From: Glaciihabitans sp. INWT7
Lineage (GTDB): Bacteria; Actinomycetota; Actinomycetes; Actinomycetales; Microbacteriaceae
NCBI RefSeq assembly: GCF_014217685.1
Contig: NZ_CP043653.1
Span: 562,419-626,418, forward strand
DNA length: 64,000 bases
Reading direction: 5' to 3'
Shown here: in pieces, positions 18,714 through 27,130 of the stretch
Layout of the letters: each line of letters begins with the position of its first letter
Numbering within the stretch: position 1 is the first letter of the stretch
Notes under the pieces: generated by a model
Databases searched by the model: none
The model's input: the letters and a program-made list of their open reading frames with translations, nothing else
Told to the model about the DNA's origin: nothing
Translations under genes and position numbers: made by a program

Positions 18714-19534
18714 TACAACTCCTGCACAATGCGCGCCAACAGCGCCGAGATCACCGGTTCGGCATCCCGACCGGCCTCGAGCACCTCGGCGTGGCTCAAT
18801 GGAGACTTCTGGATGCCCGCAGCGAGGTTGGTGATCAATGACAGTCCGAGGATCTCCATGCCGGCCTGCCGGGCCGCGATCGCCTCGAGGGCGGTGGACA
18901 TCCCCACGATGTGGCCGCCGATGGTCTTCGCCATCTGCACCTCCGCGGGAGTCTCGTAGTGCGGTCCGCGGAACTGGGTGTACACGCCCTCGTCGAGGGT
19001 GGGATCGACGGACTTCGCGATCGCACGCAGGCGGGCGCTGTAGAGGTCCGTGAGATCGATGAAGGTCGCACCCTCGAGCGGTGAGTCCGCGGTGAGGTTG
19101 ATGTGGTCGCTGATGAGTACCGGGGTGCCGGGCTTCCAGGTCTCGCGGATGCCGCCGGCACCGTTGGTGAGGATCATGATTTTCGCCCCGGTGGCTGCCG
19201 CTGTGCGCACGCTATGCACGACCCGGCGCACGCCGTGGTTCTCGTAGTAGTGGGTGCGCGCCCCGATCACGAGGGCGTTCCTGCCATCGGCGAGGCGGAT
19301 GGATCGCAGCGTTCCCACGTGGCCCTCGAGCGCGGGAGCGCTGAACCCGGTGATCTCTGCAGCGGGAATGGTCGTGGTGGTCACACCGATGAGGTCGGCC
19401 GCCTTGCCCCAGCCGCTTCCGAGTGTCAGGGCGATGTCATGGTGGTCGACACCCGTCCGCTCGGCGATCTCGGCCGCTGCGAGAGCAGCGATCTCGAAGG
19501 GGTCGGCAGCGTTGTCGTCGAGAGGATTCGGCAT
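18713..19534 (-). CDS. punA: Purine-nucleoside phosphorylase (trimeric type)
   Basis: Phosphorolysis of inosine/guanosine and deoxy forms to base and pentose-1-phosphate. TLGSGWGKAADLI (phosphate loop), ARTHYYENHGVRRVVHSVR, LTNGAGGI, QFRGPHYETPAE and LITNLAAGI follow the order of the trimeric (NP-II) family; the Asn in LITNLAAG favours 6-oxopurines. 273 residues. It is upstream of and coupled to the mutase gene, forming a two-step route from purine nucleoside to pentose-5-phosphate. Confidence 0.93.
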   Translation of the reverse strand: MPNPLDDNAADPFEIAALAAAEIAERTGVDHHDIALTLGSGWGKAADLIGVTTTTIPAAEITGFSAPALEGHVGTLRSIRLADGRNALVIGARTHYYENHGVRRVVHSVRTAAATGAKIMILTNGAGGIRETWKPGTPVLISDHINLTADSPLEGATFIDLTDLYSARLRAIAKSVDPTLDEGVYTQFRGPHYETPAEVQMAKTIGGHIVGMSTALEAIAARQAGMEILGLSLITNLAAGIQKSPLSHAEVLEAGRDAEPVISALLARIVQEL

Positions 19535-19540
19535 CCGCCC

Positions 19541-19546
19541 AGCCTA
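19541..19546 (-). promoter_or_regulatory. -10 box for leaderless punA transcript
   Basis: TAGGCT on the minus strand ends 6 nt before ATG 19534, with no separate ribosome site. It drives the punA-mutase pair. Confidence 0.55.
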
Positions 19547-19630
19547 TGGGAGAGCCGCGTCGGTTGCGCGGATGCCGGCCTTCGCTGCCCTGATTCGCCG
19601 CTCCGCCGCTCTCTACGGGAGAATGGGCGC

Positions 19631-21067
19631 ATGTCCTATGAATTCGAGCGCAAGCAACGTATCGCCGTGGTCGGGGGCGGTCCCGGGGGATACGAAGCTG
19701 CGCTCACCGGAGCCCAGATGGGCGCCGAGGTCACCGTCGTCGAGCGCGTGGGGGTCGGCGGATCAGCCGTGCTCACCGATGTCGTCCCCTCGAAGACGCT
19801 CATCGCGACCGCCGAGGCGGCGAACGCGATCGGCGAGGCTGCCGATCTCGGAGTGCAGTTCTTCGTGCGCGGAGATTCCGGCAGACCCGTGCGGCCAGAA
19901 GTCACCGTCAATCTCGCCGCTGTCAACCAGCGCCTCCTGCGCCTGGCCCGCCAGCAGTCCGAAGACATGAAGTCGCAACTCATCAAGGCCGGCGTCACCG
20001 TGATCCAGGGTGACGGTCGACTGGACGGACCGAATCGCGTCATCGTGTCCACCGGCAAGGGCAAGACCAGCACCGACTTCGACGAGATCAATGCCGACAC
20101 GATCGTCGTCTCGGTCGGCGCGAGTCCGCGCATCCTTCCTTCCGCCGTTCCCGATGGCGAACGCATCTTCACGTGGACGCAGCTGTACACGCTCAAGGAG
20201 ACGCCCGAGCACCTGATCGTGGTCGGATCCGGTGTCACCGGCGCGGAGTTCGCTTCGGCGTTCACGGCGCTCGGCTCCAAGGTCACGCTCATCTCGTCCC
20301 GCGACCAGGTGCTTCCGGGCGAGGATGCCGATGCCGCGCGCGTGATCGAGGACGTCTTCAAACGCAATGGCATGACCGTGCTCTCCAAGTCCCGGGCAGA
20401 TTCCATCGTGCGAACCGCGGATGGCGTCGTCGCGACCCTCTCGGACGGCCGCACCGTGGAAGGCAGTCACTGCCTCATGGCGGTCGGCTCGGTACCGAAC
20501 ACCGCCGGCATCGGGCTGGAAGAGGCTGGCGTTCAGCTCACCGACTCCGGGCACATCCGGGTGAACCGGGTGGCGCGTACCTCGATGCCCTCCATCTACG
20601 CGGCCGGTGACTGCTCGGACTTCCTGCCCCTGGCATCCGTCGCGTCCATGCAGGGCCGCACCGCCGTCTTCCACGCCATGGGCGATGCGGTGAACCCGAC
20701 GGAACTCCGTAACGTCACCTCGAACATCTTCACGCAGCCGGAGATCGCAACTGTCGGCTGGTCGCAGAAGCAGATCGAGGACGGCATCGCGCAAGGCGTG
20801 ATCTACAAGCTGCCCCTCGCCTCGAATCCGCGGGCGAAGATGATGGGGATCAGGGACGGCTTCGTCAAACTGTTCGCCCGCACCGGCTCCGGCACCGTCA
20901 TCGGCGGCGTGATCGTCGCGCCCCGGGCATCCGAGCTCATCCTGCCGATCGCGATCGCAGTCGAACACCGGCTGACCGTCGACCAGGTGGCGCGGGCCTT
21001 CGCCGTCTACCCCTCGCTCTCCGACAGCATCACGGATGCGGCGCGCGCGATGCACATCGTCAACTAG
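19631..21067 (+). CDS. NAD(P)H-quinone dehydrogenase (LpdA-type flavoprotein)
   Basis: Pyridine nucleotide-disulfide oxidoreductase fold with FAD motif VVGGGPGGYEAAL and NAD(P) motif VVGSGVTGAEFASA, plus the dimerisation domain. The redox cysteines of lipoamide dehydrogenases are replaced (GVGGSAVLTDVVPSK), and the His-Glu pair region reads VYPSLSDSI; both are hallmarks of the mycobacterial LpdA (Rv3303c) group that reduces quinones. 478 residues. It is separated from punA by 96 bp and divergent from it. A weak -10-like GAGAAT ends 6 nt before the ATG. Confidence 0.85.
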   Translation: MSYEFERKQRIAVVGGGPGGYEAALTGAQMGAEVTVVERVGVGGSAVLTDVVPSKTLIATAEAANAIGEAADLGVQFFVRGDSGRPVRPEVTVNLAAVNQRLLRLARQQSEDMKSQLIKAGVTVIQGDGRLDGPNRVIVSTGKGKTSTDFDEINADTIVVSVGASPRILPSAVPDGERIFTWTQLYTLKETPEHLIVVGSGVTGAEFASAFTALGSKVTLISSRDQVLPGEDADAARVIEDVFKRNGMTVLSKSRADSIVRTADGVVATLSDGRTVEGSHCLMAVGSVPNTAGIGLEEAGVQLTDSGHIRVNRVARTSMPSIYAAGDCSDFLPLASVASMQGRTAVFHAMGDAVNPTELRNVTSNIFTQPEIATVGWSQKQIEDGIAQGVIYKLPLASNPRAKMMGIRDGFVKLFARTGSGTVIGGVIVAPRASELILPIAIAVEHRLTVDQVARAFAVYPSLSDSITDAARAMHIVN

Positions 21068-21111
21068 CGCCGTCGCCCGTCACCCGTCCCGACTGCGGTT
21101 CATGCGGCCTT

Positions 21112-21210
21112 CATCATTCAGGAAGGTTTGTGACGGGAGTGGCGGGAGTACACGGTGGGGTGGTCTCGCGCCTCCTTAGCCCCTTCCCTCACAGGAATTC
21201 CTGAATGATG
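21112..21210. repeat. 99-bp palindromic element, copy 3
   Basis: Starts CATCATTCAGGAA and ends TTCCTGAATGATG; 13-bp perfect terminal repeats. Inside the left arm TGTGACGGGAGTGGCGGGAGT keeps the GGGAGTG motif. It lies 44 bp after lpdA and 37 bp before the DUF559 gene, so it precedes that gene's ribosome site. Confidence 0.9.
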
Positions 21211-21247
21211 CTTCTCCACCGGGTGCTGAGGTGGGGGAGCGGAGCGG

Positions 21248-22165
21248 ATGCTGGCAGCCCACGCTGGCGCGATGACAGACCTTGCTCACGCCATCGACGT
21301 CCTCGGCGGCATCGCGACCAGGCAGCAGCTCCTCGCGATCGGCTTCACGGGCGCTGACCTCACTCGCGCCGTGCGAGGTGGCGGGATATGGCGCGTCCGG
21401 CAGGCACGCTACGCCTCGCCGACAGCGCACATCGACCGTGTCGCCGCGGCACGGGTCGGTGGCCTGCTCGCCGGGCCGAGTGCCGCGGCGACATACGGAC
21501 TGTGGGCGGGCCTCGATCCCCGACTCCACATCAGCGTCGGCCGCAATTCGGCACGTCTGCGCACCAATGTCGCTCCCTCGTTCAGCGACCGGATGACGCT
21601 CAGTCCGGACTCGTCGGGACGACCGATCGTGCTGCATTGGATTGGCGGAGGGGCCGTTCCCGAACGGGGTCCGGAATGCTGGCGGACGTCCTTCGAACAA
21701 TGCCTTCGCCAGACCGTGGCCTGGTGCGACACCGAGACCGCAGTCGCGTGCCTCGACACCGCGCTCGCGGTGGCGAACTGCTCGCCCGCCCGGATCTTCG
21801 AGATCTTCTCACCTGCTTCGGCATCGGACCGACTCACCGCTTCTCTCTGCCGGCAAGGGAGCGATTCCGGCAGTGAGTCGCTCGTGCGCCAGCGGCTCGA
21901 CCGGCTCGGCATCCGCTATCGACAGCAGGTGGAGGTTGCCTCGGTCGGTCGGGTGGACTTCGGTCTGATTGGCACGCGCATCGTCATCGAAGTCGACAGC
22001 TGGCGATATCACGGCGACCGAATCGCGTTCGAACGCGACCGCCGGCGCGACGCCGAACTCGTGGCTCGCGGGTATACCGTCATCCGACTCACCTATCAGC
22101 GGATCATGAACGACTGGCCGTGGTGCGAGCGCATGATCCTCGCCGCGCTCGCTGCGGGGCGCTGA
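21248..22165 (+). CDS. AbiEi-type wHTH plus DUF559 endonuclease-like protein
   Basis: 305 residues. The N-terminus (about 10-60, GGIATRQQLLAIGFTGADLTRAV) resembles the winged helix of AbiEi antitoxins. The C-terminus (about 215-300) reads as the DUF559/Vsr-like nuclease fold: E in SESLVRQRL, VDFGL, IVIEVDSWRYH, a DRRRDAEL helix and TVIRLTYQRI. A possible start at 21272 exists; 21248 is preferred for the GGGGGAG upstream. No AbiEii partner is adjacent. The gene sits exactly between repeat copies 3 and 4. Function is unknown; DNA binding and cleavage are inferences from the folds. Confidence 0.8.
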   Translation: MLAAHAGAMTDLAHAIDVLGGIATRQQLLAIGFTGADLTRAVRGGGIWRVRQARYASPTAHIDRVAAARVGGLLAGPSAAATYGLWAGLDPRLHISVGRNSARLRTNVAPSFSDRMTLSPDSSGRPIVLHWIGGGAVPERGPECWRTSFEQCLRQTVAWCDTETAVACLDTALAVANCSPARIFEIFSPASASDRLTASLCRQGSDSGSESLVRQRLDRLGIRYRQQVEVASVGRVDFGLIGTRIVIEVDSWRYHGDRIAFERDRRRDAELVARGYTVIRLTYQRIMNDWPWCERMILAALAAGR

Positions 22166-22204
22166 CGATCCTCCGCCCGCTCGTCGGGCGACGATGCTGC
22201 CTCG

Positions 22205-22303
22205 CATCATTCAGGAACATGTGGGGCCAGTGAGGCTGAAGAGTCGCGTGTATGCCTCGGGCGTCACTCTTTCCTCGGGAATCACAGGAGTTCCTGAATG
22301 ATG
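22205..22303. repeat. 99-bp palindromic element, copy 4
   Basis: Perfect 14-bp terminal repeats CATCATTCAGGAAC / GTTCCTGAATGATG; interior unlike the other copies apart from ATGTGGGGC on the left. It lies 39 bp after the DUF559 gene, and its last bases merge into the 8-bp tandem repeat. Confidence 0.9.
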
Positions 22304-22400
22304 CGGGGATGCGGAGATGCGGGGATGCGGGGATGCGGAGATGTGGATATGCGGGGGTGCGGAGATGCGGAGATGCGGGATGCGGAGGCGGGGATGCGGT
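22301..22400. repeat. 8-bp tandem repeat (ATGCGGRG)
   Basis: About a dozen imperfect units of ATGCGGGG or ATGCGGAG, with single-base variants and shortened units towards the right end. The unit length is not a multiple of three and the tract lies between convergent genes, so it is non-coding. The first ATG is the terminal ATG of repeat copy 4. Confidence 0.9.
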
Positions 22401-22432
22401 AGGCGGGCTAGAACGGCGGCGCAGCCGGCCGC

Positions 22433-24193
22433 TCAGGAAACGATATCGAGCAGCAGGTAGCCCGACGACACGGTCTCACCGACGGCGGCGTTCACGTTGG
22501 CGATGACCCCGTCTTTGTGGGCGGCGATCGGCTGCTCCATCTTCATCGCCTCAAGCACCAGGATCAGGTCGCCCTTCACCACGGTGTCGCCCTCGGCGAC
22601 GGCGAGTTTCACGATCGTGGCCTGCATCGGTGCCTTGACCGAATCGCCGGTGGCCGTCACGACCGCGCCAGCGCCACCGCGGCGCTTGGGAGCGGCCCCG
22701 AGGGTAGCGGAGGCGCCTCCGGATGCCGCGGCAAGGCGAGCCGGGAGTGACACTTCGATGCGCTTGCCGTCAACCTCGACGACGATGGTCTGGCGTGCGG
22801 CTGTGGACGCCGCATCCGGGAGGGATCCGCTCCACGGCTCGATGTCGTTGACGAAGTCGGTCTCGATCCAGCGGGTGTAGATGGAGAAGGGGGACGACGT
22901 GAAGGCCGGGTCGCGCACGATCTTGCGATGGAACGGCAACACGGTCGGCAGTCCGGCGATCTCGAACTCGTCGAGGGCGCGGCGGGAGCGCTCGAGGGCA
23001 TCCGCGCGGGAAGAGCCGGTGACGATCAGCTTGGCGAGCAGGGAGTCGAACGCGCCGCTGATCACGTCGCCGGTGGTCACGCCGCTGTCGACCCGCACGC
23101 CAGGACCGCCGGGAAAACGCAACGCGTGCACGGGGCCGGGAGCGGGGAAGAAGTTGCGTCCGGGATCCTCGCCATTGATGCGAAACTCGAAGGAATGCCC
23201 CTCGGCAATCGGGTCGTCGTAGTCGAGGGCGCCGCCCTCGGCGAGGCGGAACTGCTCGCGGACGAGGTCGATTCCGGTCACCTCTTCGGAGACGGGATGC
23301 TCGACCTGCAGTCGGGTGTTGACCTCGAGGAACGAGATTGTGCCGTCCTTGGCGACGAGGAACTCGCAGGTGCCGGCACCGAGATAGCCGACCTCCTGGA
23401 GGATCGCCTTGGAGGCGGAGTAGAGAAGAGCGTTCTGATCGTCGGTGAGGAACGGCGCCGGCGCCTCCTCCACGAGCTTCTGGTGACGTCGTTGCAGGGA
23501 GCAGTCGCGGGTGGAGATCACGACGACCTTGCCGAAGGCGTCGGCGAGACACTGCGTCTCGACGTGTCGCGGCTGGTCGAGATACTTCTCGACGAAGCAC
23601 TCTCCCCGGCCGAAGGCGGCGATCGCCTCGCGGGTAGCCGACTCGAAGAGCTCGGGGATCTCTTCGCGCGTGCGCGCGACCTTGAGCCCGCGGCCCCCTC
23701 CGCCGAAGGCCGCCTTGATGGCGACGGGAAGGCCGTGGATGTCGACGAAGTCCAGCACCTCCTGGGCGCCGGAGACCGGGTTGAGGGTTCCGGGTGCGAG
23801 CGGGGCGCCCACCTTCTCCGCGATGTGACGGGCGGAGACCTTGTCGCCGAGCTTCTCGATCGCATCCGGCGACGGCCCGATCCAGATGAGTCCGGCATCG
23901 ATGATGGCGCGGGCGAACTCGGCGTTCTCGGCGAGGAATCCGTATCCCGGATGCACAGCGTCGGCTCCGGAACGGCGTGCGATCGACAGCACCTTGTCGA
24001 TACGCAGGTAGGTGTCCGCGCTGGTGGACCCGTCTAGGGCGTAAGCCTCATCGGCGAGTTTCACGTGCCGGGCATCCCGATCCTGGTCGGCGTAGACGGC
24101 CACGGAGGTGATTCCCGAGTCCTTCGCGGCCCGGATGACTCGAACGGCGATTTCGCCGCGATTGGCGACTAGGACCTTCGTGATGCGGGGCAT
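22433..24193 (-). CDS. Acyl-CoA carboxylase alpha subunit (biotin carboxylase plus biotin carrier)
   Basis: 586 residues. Biotin carboxylase domain: [18 protein letters not shown] at the N-terminus, ATP-grasp loop [31 protein letters not shown] and [14 protein letters not shown]. The C-terminal 75 residues are a biotinyl domain with the acceptor lysine in EAMKMEQP. This matches actinobacterial AccA/PccA subunits that pair with the beta and epsilon subunits encoded near 30-32 kb. The ATG at 24193 lies 8 nt after a TAGGCT box. Substrate (acetyl-, propionyl- or other acyl-CoA) is set by the beta subunit. Confidence 0.93.
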   Translation of the reverse strand: MPRITKVLVANRGEIAVRVIRAAKDSGITSVAVYADQDRDARHVKLADEAYALDGSTSADTYLRIDKVLSIARRSGADAVHPGYGFLAENAEFARAIIDAGLIWIGPSPDAIEKLGDKVSARHIAEKVGAPLAPGTLNPVSGAQEVLDFVDIHGLPVAIKAAFGGGGRGLKVARTREEIPELFESATREAIAAFGRGECFVEKYLDQPRHVETQCLADAFGKVVVISTRDCSLQRRHQKLVEEAPAPFLTDDQNALLYSASKAILQEVGYLGAGTCEFLVAKDGTISFLEVNTRLQVEHPVSEEVTGIDLVREQFRLAEGGALDYDDPIAEGHSFEFRINGEDPGRNFFPAPGPVHALRFPGGPGVRVDSGVTTGDVISGAFDSLLAKLIVTGSSRADALERSRRALDEFEIAGLPTVLPFHRKIVRDPAFTSSPFSIYTRWIETDFVNDIEPWSGSLPDAASTAARQTIVVEVDGKRIEVSLPARLAAASGGASATLGAAPKRRGGAGAVVTATGDSVKAPMQATIVKLAVAEGDTVVKGDLILVLEAMKMEQPIAAHKDGVIANVNAAVGETVSSGYLLLDIVS

Positions 24194-24201
24194 AGTCCTT
24201 T

Positions 24202-24207
24202 AGCCTA
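24202..24207 (-). promoter_or_regulatory. -10 box close to the carboxylase alpha start
   Basis: TAGGCT on the minus strand ends 8 nt before ATG 24193. The spacer AAAGGACT resembles a ribosome site but is too close to be used normally, so the message is leaderless or nearly so. Confidence 0.5.
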
Positions 24208-24280
24208 TGGGGCGAAGACGGGCACCCTTTGGTGGTGGGCTACAAAAATGCCAGATGAGTCCGTGACGGGTTCCACAAGA

Positions 24281-24922
24281 TCACCGGTTCCACAGCGACG
24301 GCCAGCCCACATCGAACTGGAGCAGCAGCGACCGCAGCGTCGACAGCGACAGACCGACGACCGCGTGAGGATCCCCGTCCACTGCGGTGATGAATGGCGC
24401 GCCGAGACTGTCGATCGTGAACGCGCCGGCCACCTCGAGCGGTTCGCCGGTGGCGATGTACGCGTCGATCTCCTGATCGGAGATGTCGGCGGCGAACGTG
24501 ACCCCGGCCGTCGCGACCTCGCCGACCGCTCCACGATGTCGCCCGCCCCGATGATCGATGAGCCAGTGTCCGGAGTGGAGGTGTCCCGTTCGGCCGCGCT
24601 GGAGCATCCAGCGTTCACGGGCCACCTCGGGAAGGTGCGGCTTGCCGTAGACGGTGCCGTCGAGCTCGAAGACCGAGTCCCCGCCGAGCACGAACCCGTC
24701 CACCTCCGGGCCGAGCACCGCGGATGCCTTGAGCCGGGCAAGCAGCAGCACCATGTCGACAGGGGTGATCGGCGTCGCCGCCTCAACGGCGGCATCCTCG
24801 TCGACATGCGAGGGCATGACAACGGGCTCGATCCCCGCCGCGCGGAGCGTCGCCAAGCGGGCGGGAGAGGTGGAGGCGAGGTAGAGGCGGGTGGGCGAAA
24901 GAGGCTCGGATGAGTGGGGCAC
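24281..24922 (-). CDS. maf: Maf-family nucleotide pyrophosphatase
   Basis: Hydrolyses non-canonical or pyrimidine nucleoside triphosphates to monophosphates. LYLASTSPARLATL at the N-terminus, PSHVDEDAA, VLGGDSVFELDGTVYGKP and GVTFAADISDQEIDAYIATGEPLEVAGAF are the Maf blocks. 213 residues. The GTG at 24922 has AGGAGG 5 nt upstream. It is transcribed towards the carboxylase alpha gene (87 bp gap), an association common in Actinobacteria. Confidence 0.92.
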   Translation of the reverse strand: MPHSSEPLSPTRLYLASTSPARLATLRAAGIEPVVMPSHVDEDAAVEAATPITPVDMVLLLARLKASAVLGPEVDGFVLGGDSVFELDGTVYGKPHLPEVARERWMLQRGRTGHLHSGHWLIDHRGGRHRGAVGEVATAGVTFAADISDQEIDAYIATGEPLEVAGAFTIDSLGAPFITAVDGDPHAVVGLSLSTLRSLLLQFDVGWPSLWNR

Positions 24923-24948
24923 GGCGCCTCCTGTGGCAAGCTCGAGGG

Positions 24949-26223
24949 ATGGGTGAATTGCTGGGCACAGAGGTCGAGATCGACGTAACCAACGTAGCCC
25001 ACGGGGGTGTTGCGGTGGCGAGGCACGAGGGCCGCGTGATCTTCGTGAGCGACGCCATCCCTGGAGAGCGGGTATTGGCCCGCATCACCGAAGACTCGAA
25101 GAAGTCCTTCTGGCGGGCCGAAACTGTGGCGGTGGTGACGGCATCCGAGCACCGCCAGCCGCACATCTGGGGCGCGGCATCCATCGATCGTGCGCCGGAG
25201 GAGCGTGCCGGCGGTGCCGAGTTCGGCCACATCGAGATCGGTCACCAGCGCGAGCTCAAGCGCCAGGTCCTCGCCGATTCCCTGAAGCGCATGGCCGGTG
25301 TCGAGAGCGACGTCATCGTCGACGCGATCCCCGGCAACGCGGATGGCACGGGATGGCGCACCCGCCTCCGACTGCACGTCGCGGCCGATGGCACGCCCGG
25401 ACCGTACGCCGCGCGCTCGCACCATGTCGTGGAGGTCACGGACCTCCCGCTCGCGACCGCCGAGGTCGCCGCGATCACTCCCCTCGATGAGAGTTTCCCC
25501 GGTTTCGACCACGTGGACGTGGTCGTTCCGAGCGCGGGCAATCCCTTCGTTCTCACCGGCAACGCGCCGAAGCCCAGCCGGGAGCGGGGAAAGGGTGAGA
25601 AAGCGGAGCGACCGAAGCCGCAGCGCATCGTCGAGCGCGTGGGCGACCGGGAGTTCCGCCTGGATGCCCGCGGTTTCTGGCAGGTGCACCGTCACGCCGC
25701 GGAGACCCTCACTCTCGCTGTCCAGGAGGCGATCGACGCGAGCCTGTTCGATCCGCGCGCGGCAAACCTCGACCTCTACGGCGGCGTCGGTCTGCTCGCA
25801 GCGGCCGTCGGGGACCGCTTCGGCAACCACCTGCGCATCACCACGGTGGAGAGCGACCCGCTGGCGACTGACCACGCCGCCGAGAACCTCTCGGAATGGG
25901 TGGGGGCCGCCGCCGTCACCGCGCGGGTCGACAACTTCCTGCGGCAGCTACGATCCACCGCGAGCCCGAGCGAGCGCGCCAGGCTCGGCGCAGGGACCGT
26001 CGTCCTCGATCCTCCGCGTGCAGGGGCCGGAAAGGGCGTGGTCGACGAACTGCTCACCCTCGACCCGGCGCAGGTCGTCTACGTGGCGTGCGATCCGGTG
26101 GCTCTTGCGCGGGATGTCGCCCTGTTCGCCGCCGGAGGCTATGCGCTCACCCGGCTGCGCGCATTCGACCTCTTCCCGAACACGCATCATGTCGAAGCGG
26201 TGGCGACCCTCACGAAGGCGTAG
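24949..26223 (+). CDS. TRAM-domain class I SAM-dependent RNA methyltransferase (RlmD/TrmA-like)
   Basis: Probable uracil-C5 methyltransferase of tRNA or rRNA. The N-terminal 55 residues form a TRAM domain (TEVEIDVTNVAHGGVAVARH, GERVLARITED). The Rossmann part has the SAM loop LDLYGGVGLLAAAVG, the DPPRAG motif and the catalytic cysteine in YVACDPVALARD. The iron-sulfur cysteine set of RlmD is not seen, so the cluster is probably absent. 424 residues. It is divergent from maf, with start codons 26 bp apart. Confidence 0.88.
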   Translation: MGELLGTEVEIDVTNVAHGGVAVARHEGRVIFVSDAIPGERVLARITEDSKKSFWRAETVAVVTASEHRQPHIWGAASIDRAPEERAGGAEFGHIEIGHQRELKRQVLADSLKRMAGVESDVIVDAIPGNADGTGWRTRLRLHVAADGTPGPYAARSHHVVEVTDLPLATAEVAAITPLDESFPGFDHVDVVVPSAGNPFVLTGNAPKPSRERGKGEKAERPKPQRIVERVGDREFRLDARGFWQVHRHAAETLTLAVQEAIDASLFDPRAANLDLYGGVGLLAAAVGDRFGNHLRITTVESDPLATDHAAENLSEWVGAAAVTARVDNFLRQLRSTASPSERARLGAGTVVLDPPRAGAGKGVVDELLTLDPAQVVYVACDPVALARDVALFAAGGYALTRLRAFDLFPNTHHVEAVATLTKA

Positions 26224-26425
26224 AGGCGACCTCTCCGCGAGGAACGGTGGCGGTTCTCTGCCGCAGTCCCTCGATCAGCGCGCGGCTGGCGGGTGCTCGA
26301 CGCCCAATTGCGACACACGTGCCCCGATGCCGCGGCTCTCGCCTCCGGGTGCTCCGCCGGCCGGTACCATGGTCTCCGGGGGAATGACTGAATTACCAGC
26401 AACACGGGGGCAGACGGGATCGACC

Positions 26426-27130
26426 ATGGCGCAGACCACAACAGAGGAAACCACACCCGGATTGCACCAGAGTGCAGTACGGGTGTCGGTCGTAGACGAC
26501 CATGAATCGGTGCGGCTGGGGCTCAAGGCCGCCTGTATCGAGGCAGGATTCGACTTCATCCTCGCGGCGGCGTCGGTGCAGGAATTCGTGGACAATCTCG
26601 ACGGTCGGGAGAACGACGTCGTCGTGCTCGACCTGTCGCTCGGCGATGGTTCGACGGTGACCGAGAACGTGAAGCGGGTGCAGGCCACCGGCTCGGCCGT
26701 GCTGATCCATTCGATCGCCGACCGGGTCGCCTCGGTTCGCGAGGCGCTCGCGGCCGGAGCGGCCGGAGTCATCCCCAAATCATCAGCGACGAAGACCGTC
26801 ATGTCGGCGGTGGAGACCGTCGCGCGCGGTGAGGTGCTCAACAACCTCGAATGGGCGACCGCGATCGACGCGGACCGCGACTTCGCCAAGGCCCAGCTCG
26901 GTCGTCGCGAGCGCGAGATCCTGCACCTCTATGCGTCTGGCCTTCCGCTGAAGCTCGCCGCGCAGCAACTCGGAATCGGATATTCGACCGCGCGGGAATA
27001 TCTCGACCGCATCCGGGTGAAGTACGTGGAGGTCGGCCGACCGGCACCGACAAAGGTCGATCTGCTGCGTCGAGCCGTGGAAGACGGAATCCTGCCGGGT
27101 CTTGACCCGGATGGTGGTGATGGCCGCTAA
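26426..27130 (+). CDS. Two-component response regulator, NarL/LuxR-type
   Basis: Receiver domain with acidic pair D24/D25 (VVDDHE), phosphoacceptor D69 (VVVLDLSL) and the lysine of VIPKSSA, then a LuxR-type helix-turn-helix (RREREILHLYASGLPLKLAAQQLGIG). 234 residues. ATG 26426 is chosen over in-frame ATGs at 26369 and 26384, which lack spaced ribosome sites or place one directly on the codon; the choice is uncertain. It heads a three-gene operon with the kinase and a kinase-like protein. Confidence 0.88.
   Translation: MAQTTTEETTPGLHQSAVRVSVVDDHESVRLGLKAACIEAGFDFILAAASVQEFVDNLDGRENDVVVLDLSLGDGSTVTENVKRVQATGSAVLIHSIADRVASVREALAAGAAGVIPKSSATKTVMSAVETVARGEVLNNLEWATAIDADRDFAKAQLGRREREILHLYASGLPLKLAAQQLGIGYSTAREYLDRIRVKYVEVGRPAPTKVDLLRRAVEDGILPGLDPDGGDGR

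Noticed and set aside
17121-18959. A 612-codon plus-strand frame over the mutase and PNP genes
   Set aside because: Spans two real minus-strand genes and their junction, has no recognisable domain and a composition typical of shadow frames.
19631-21067. Dihydrolipoamide dehydrogenase
   Set aside because: The redox-active cysteine pair is replaced by GSAVLTDV, so it cannot be a classical lipoamide dehydrogenase; LpdA-type quinone reductase fits better.
21248-22165. An AbiE-type toxin-antitoxin system
   Set aside because: Only the AbiEi-like winged helix is present; no AbiEii nucleotidyltransferase toxin gene is adjacent, and the C-terminus is DUF559.
22301-22400. A coding repeat or CRISPR-like array
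   Set aside because: The 8-bp unit is not in frame and contains no spacers; it is a simple tandem repeat.
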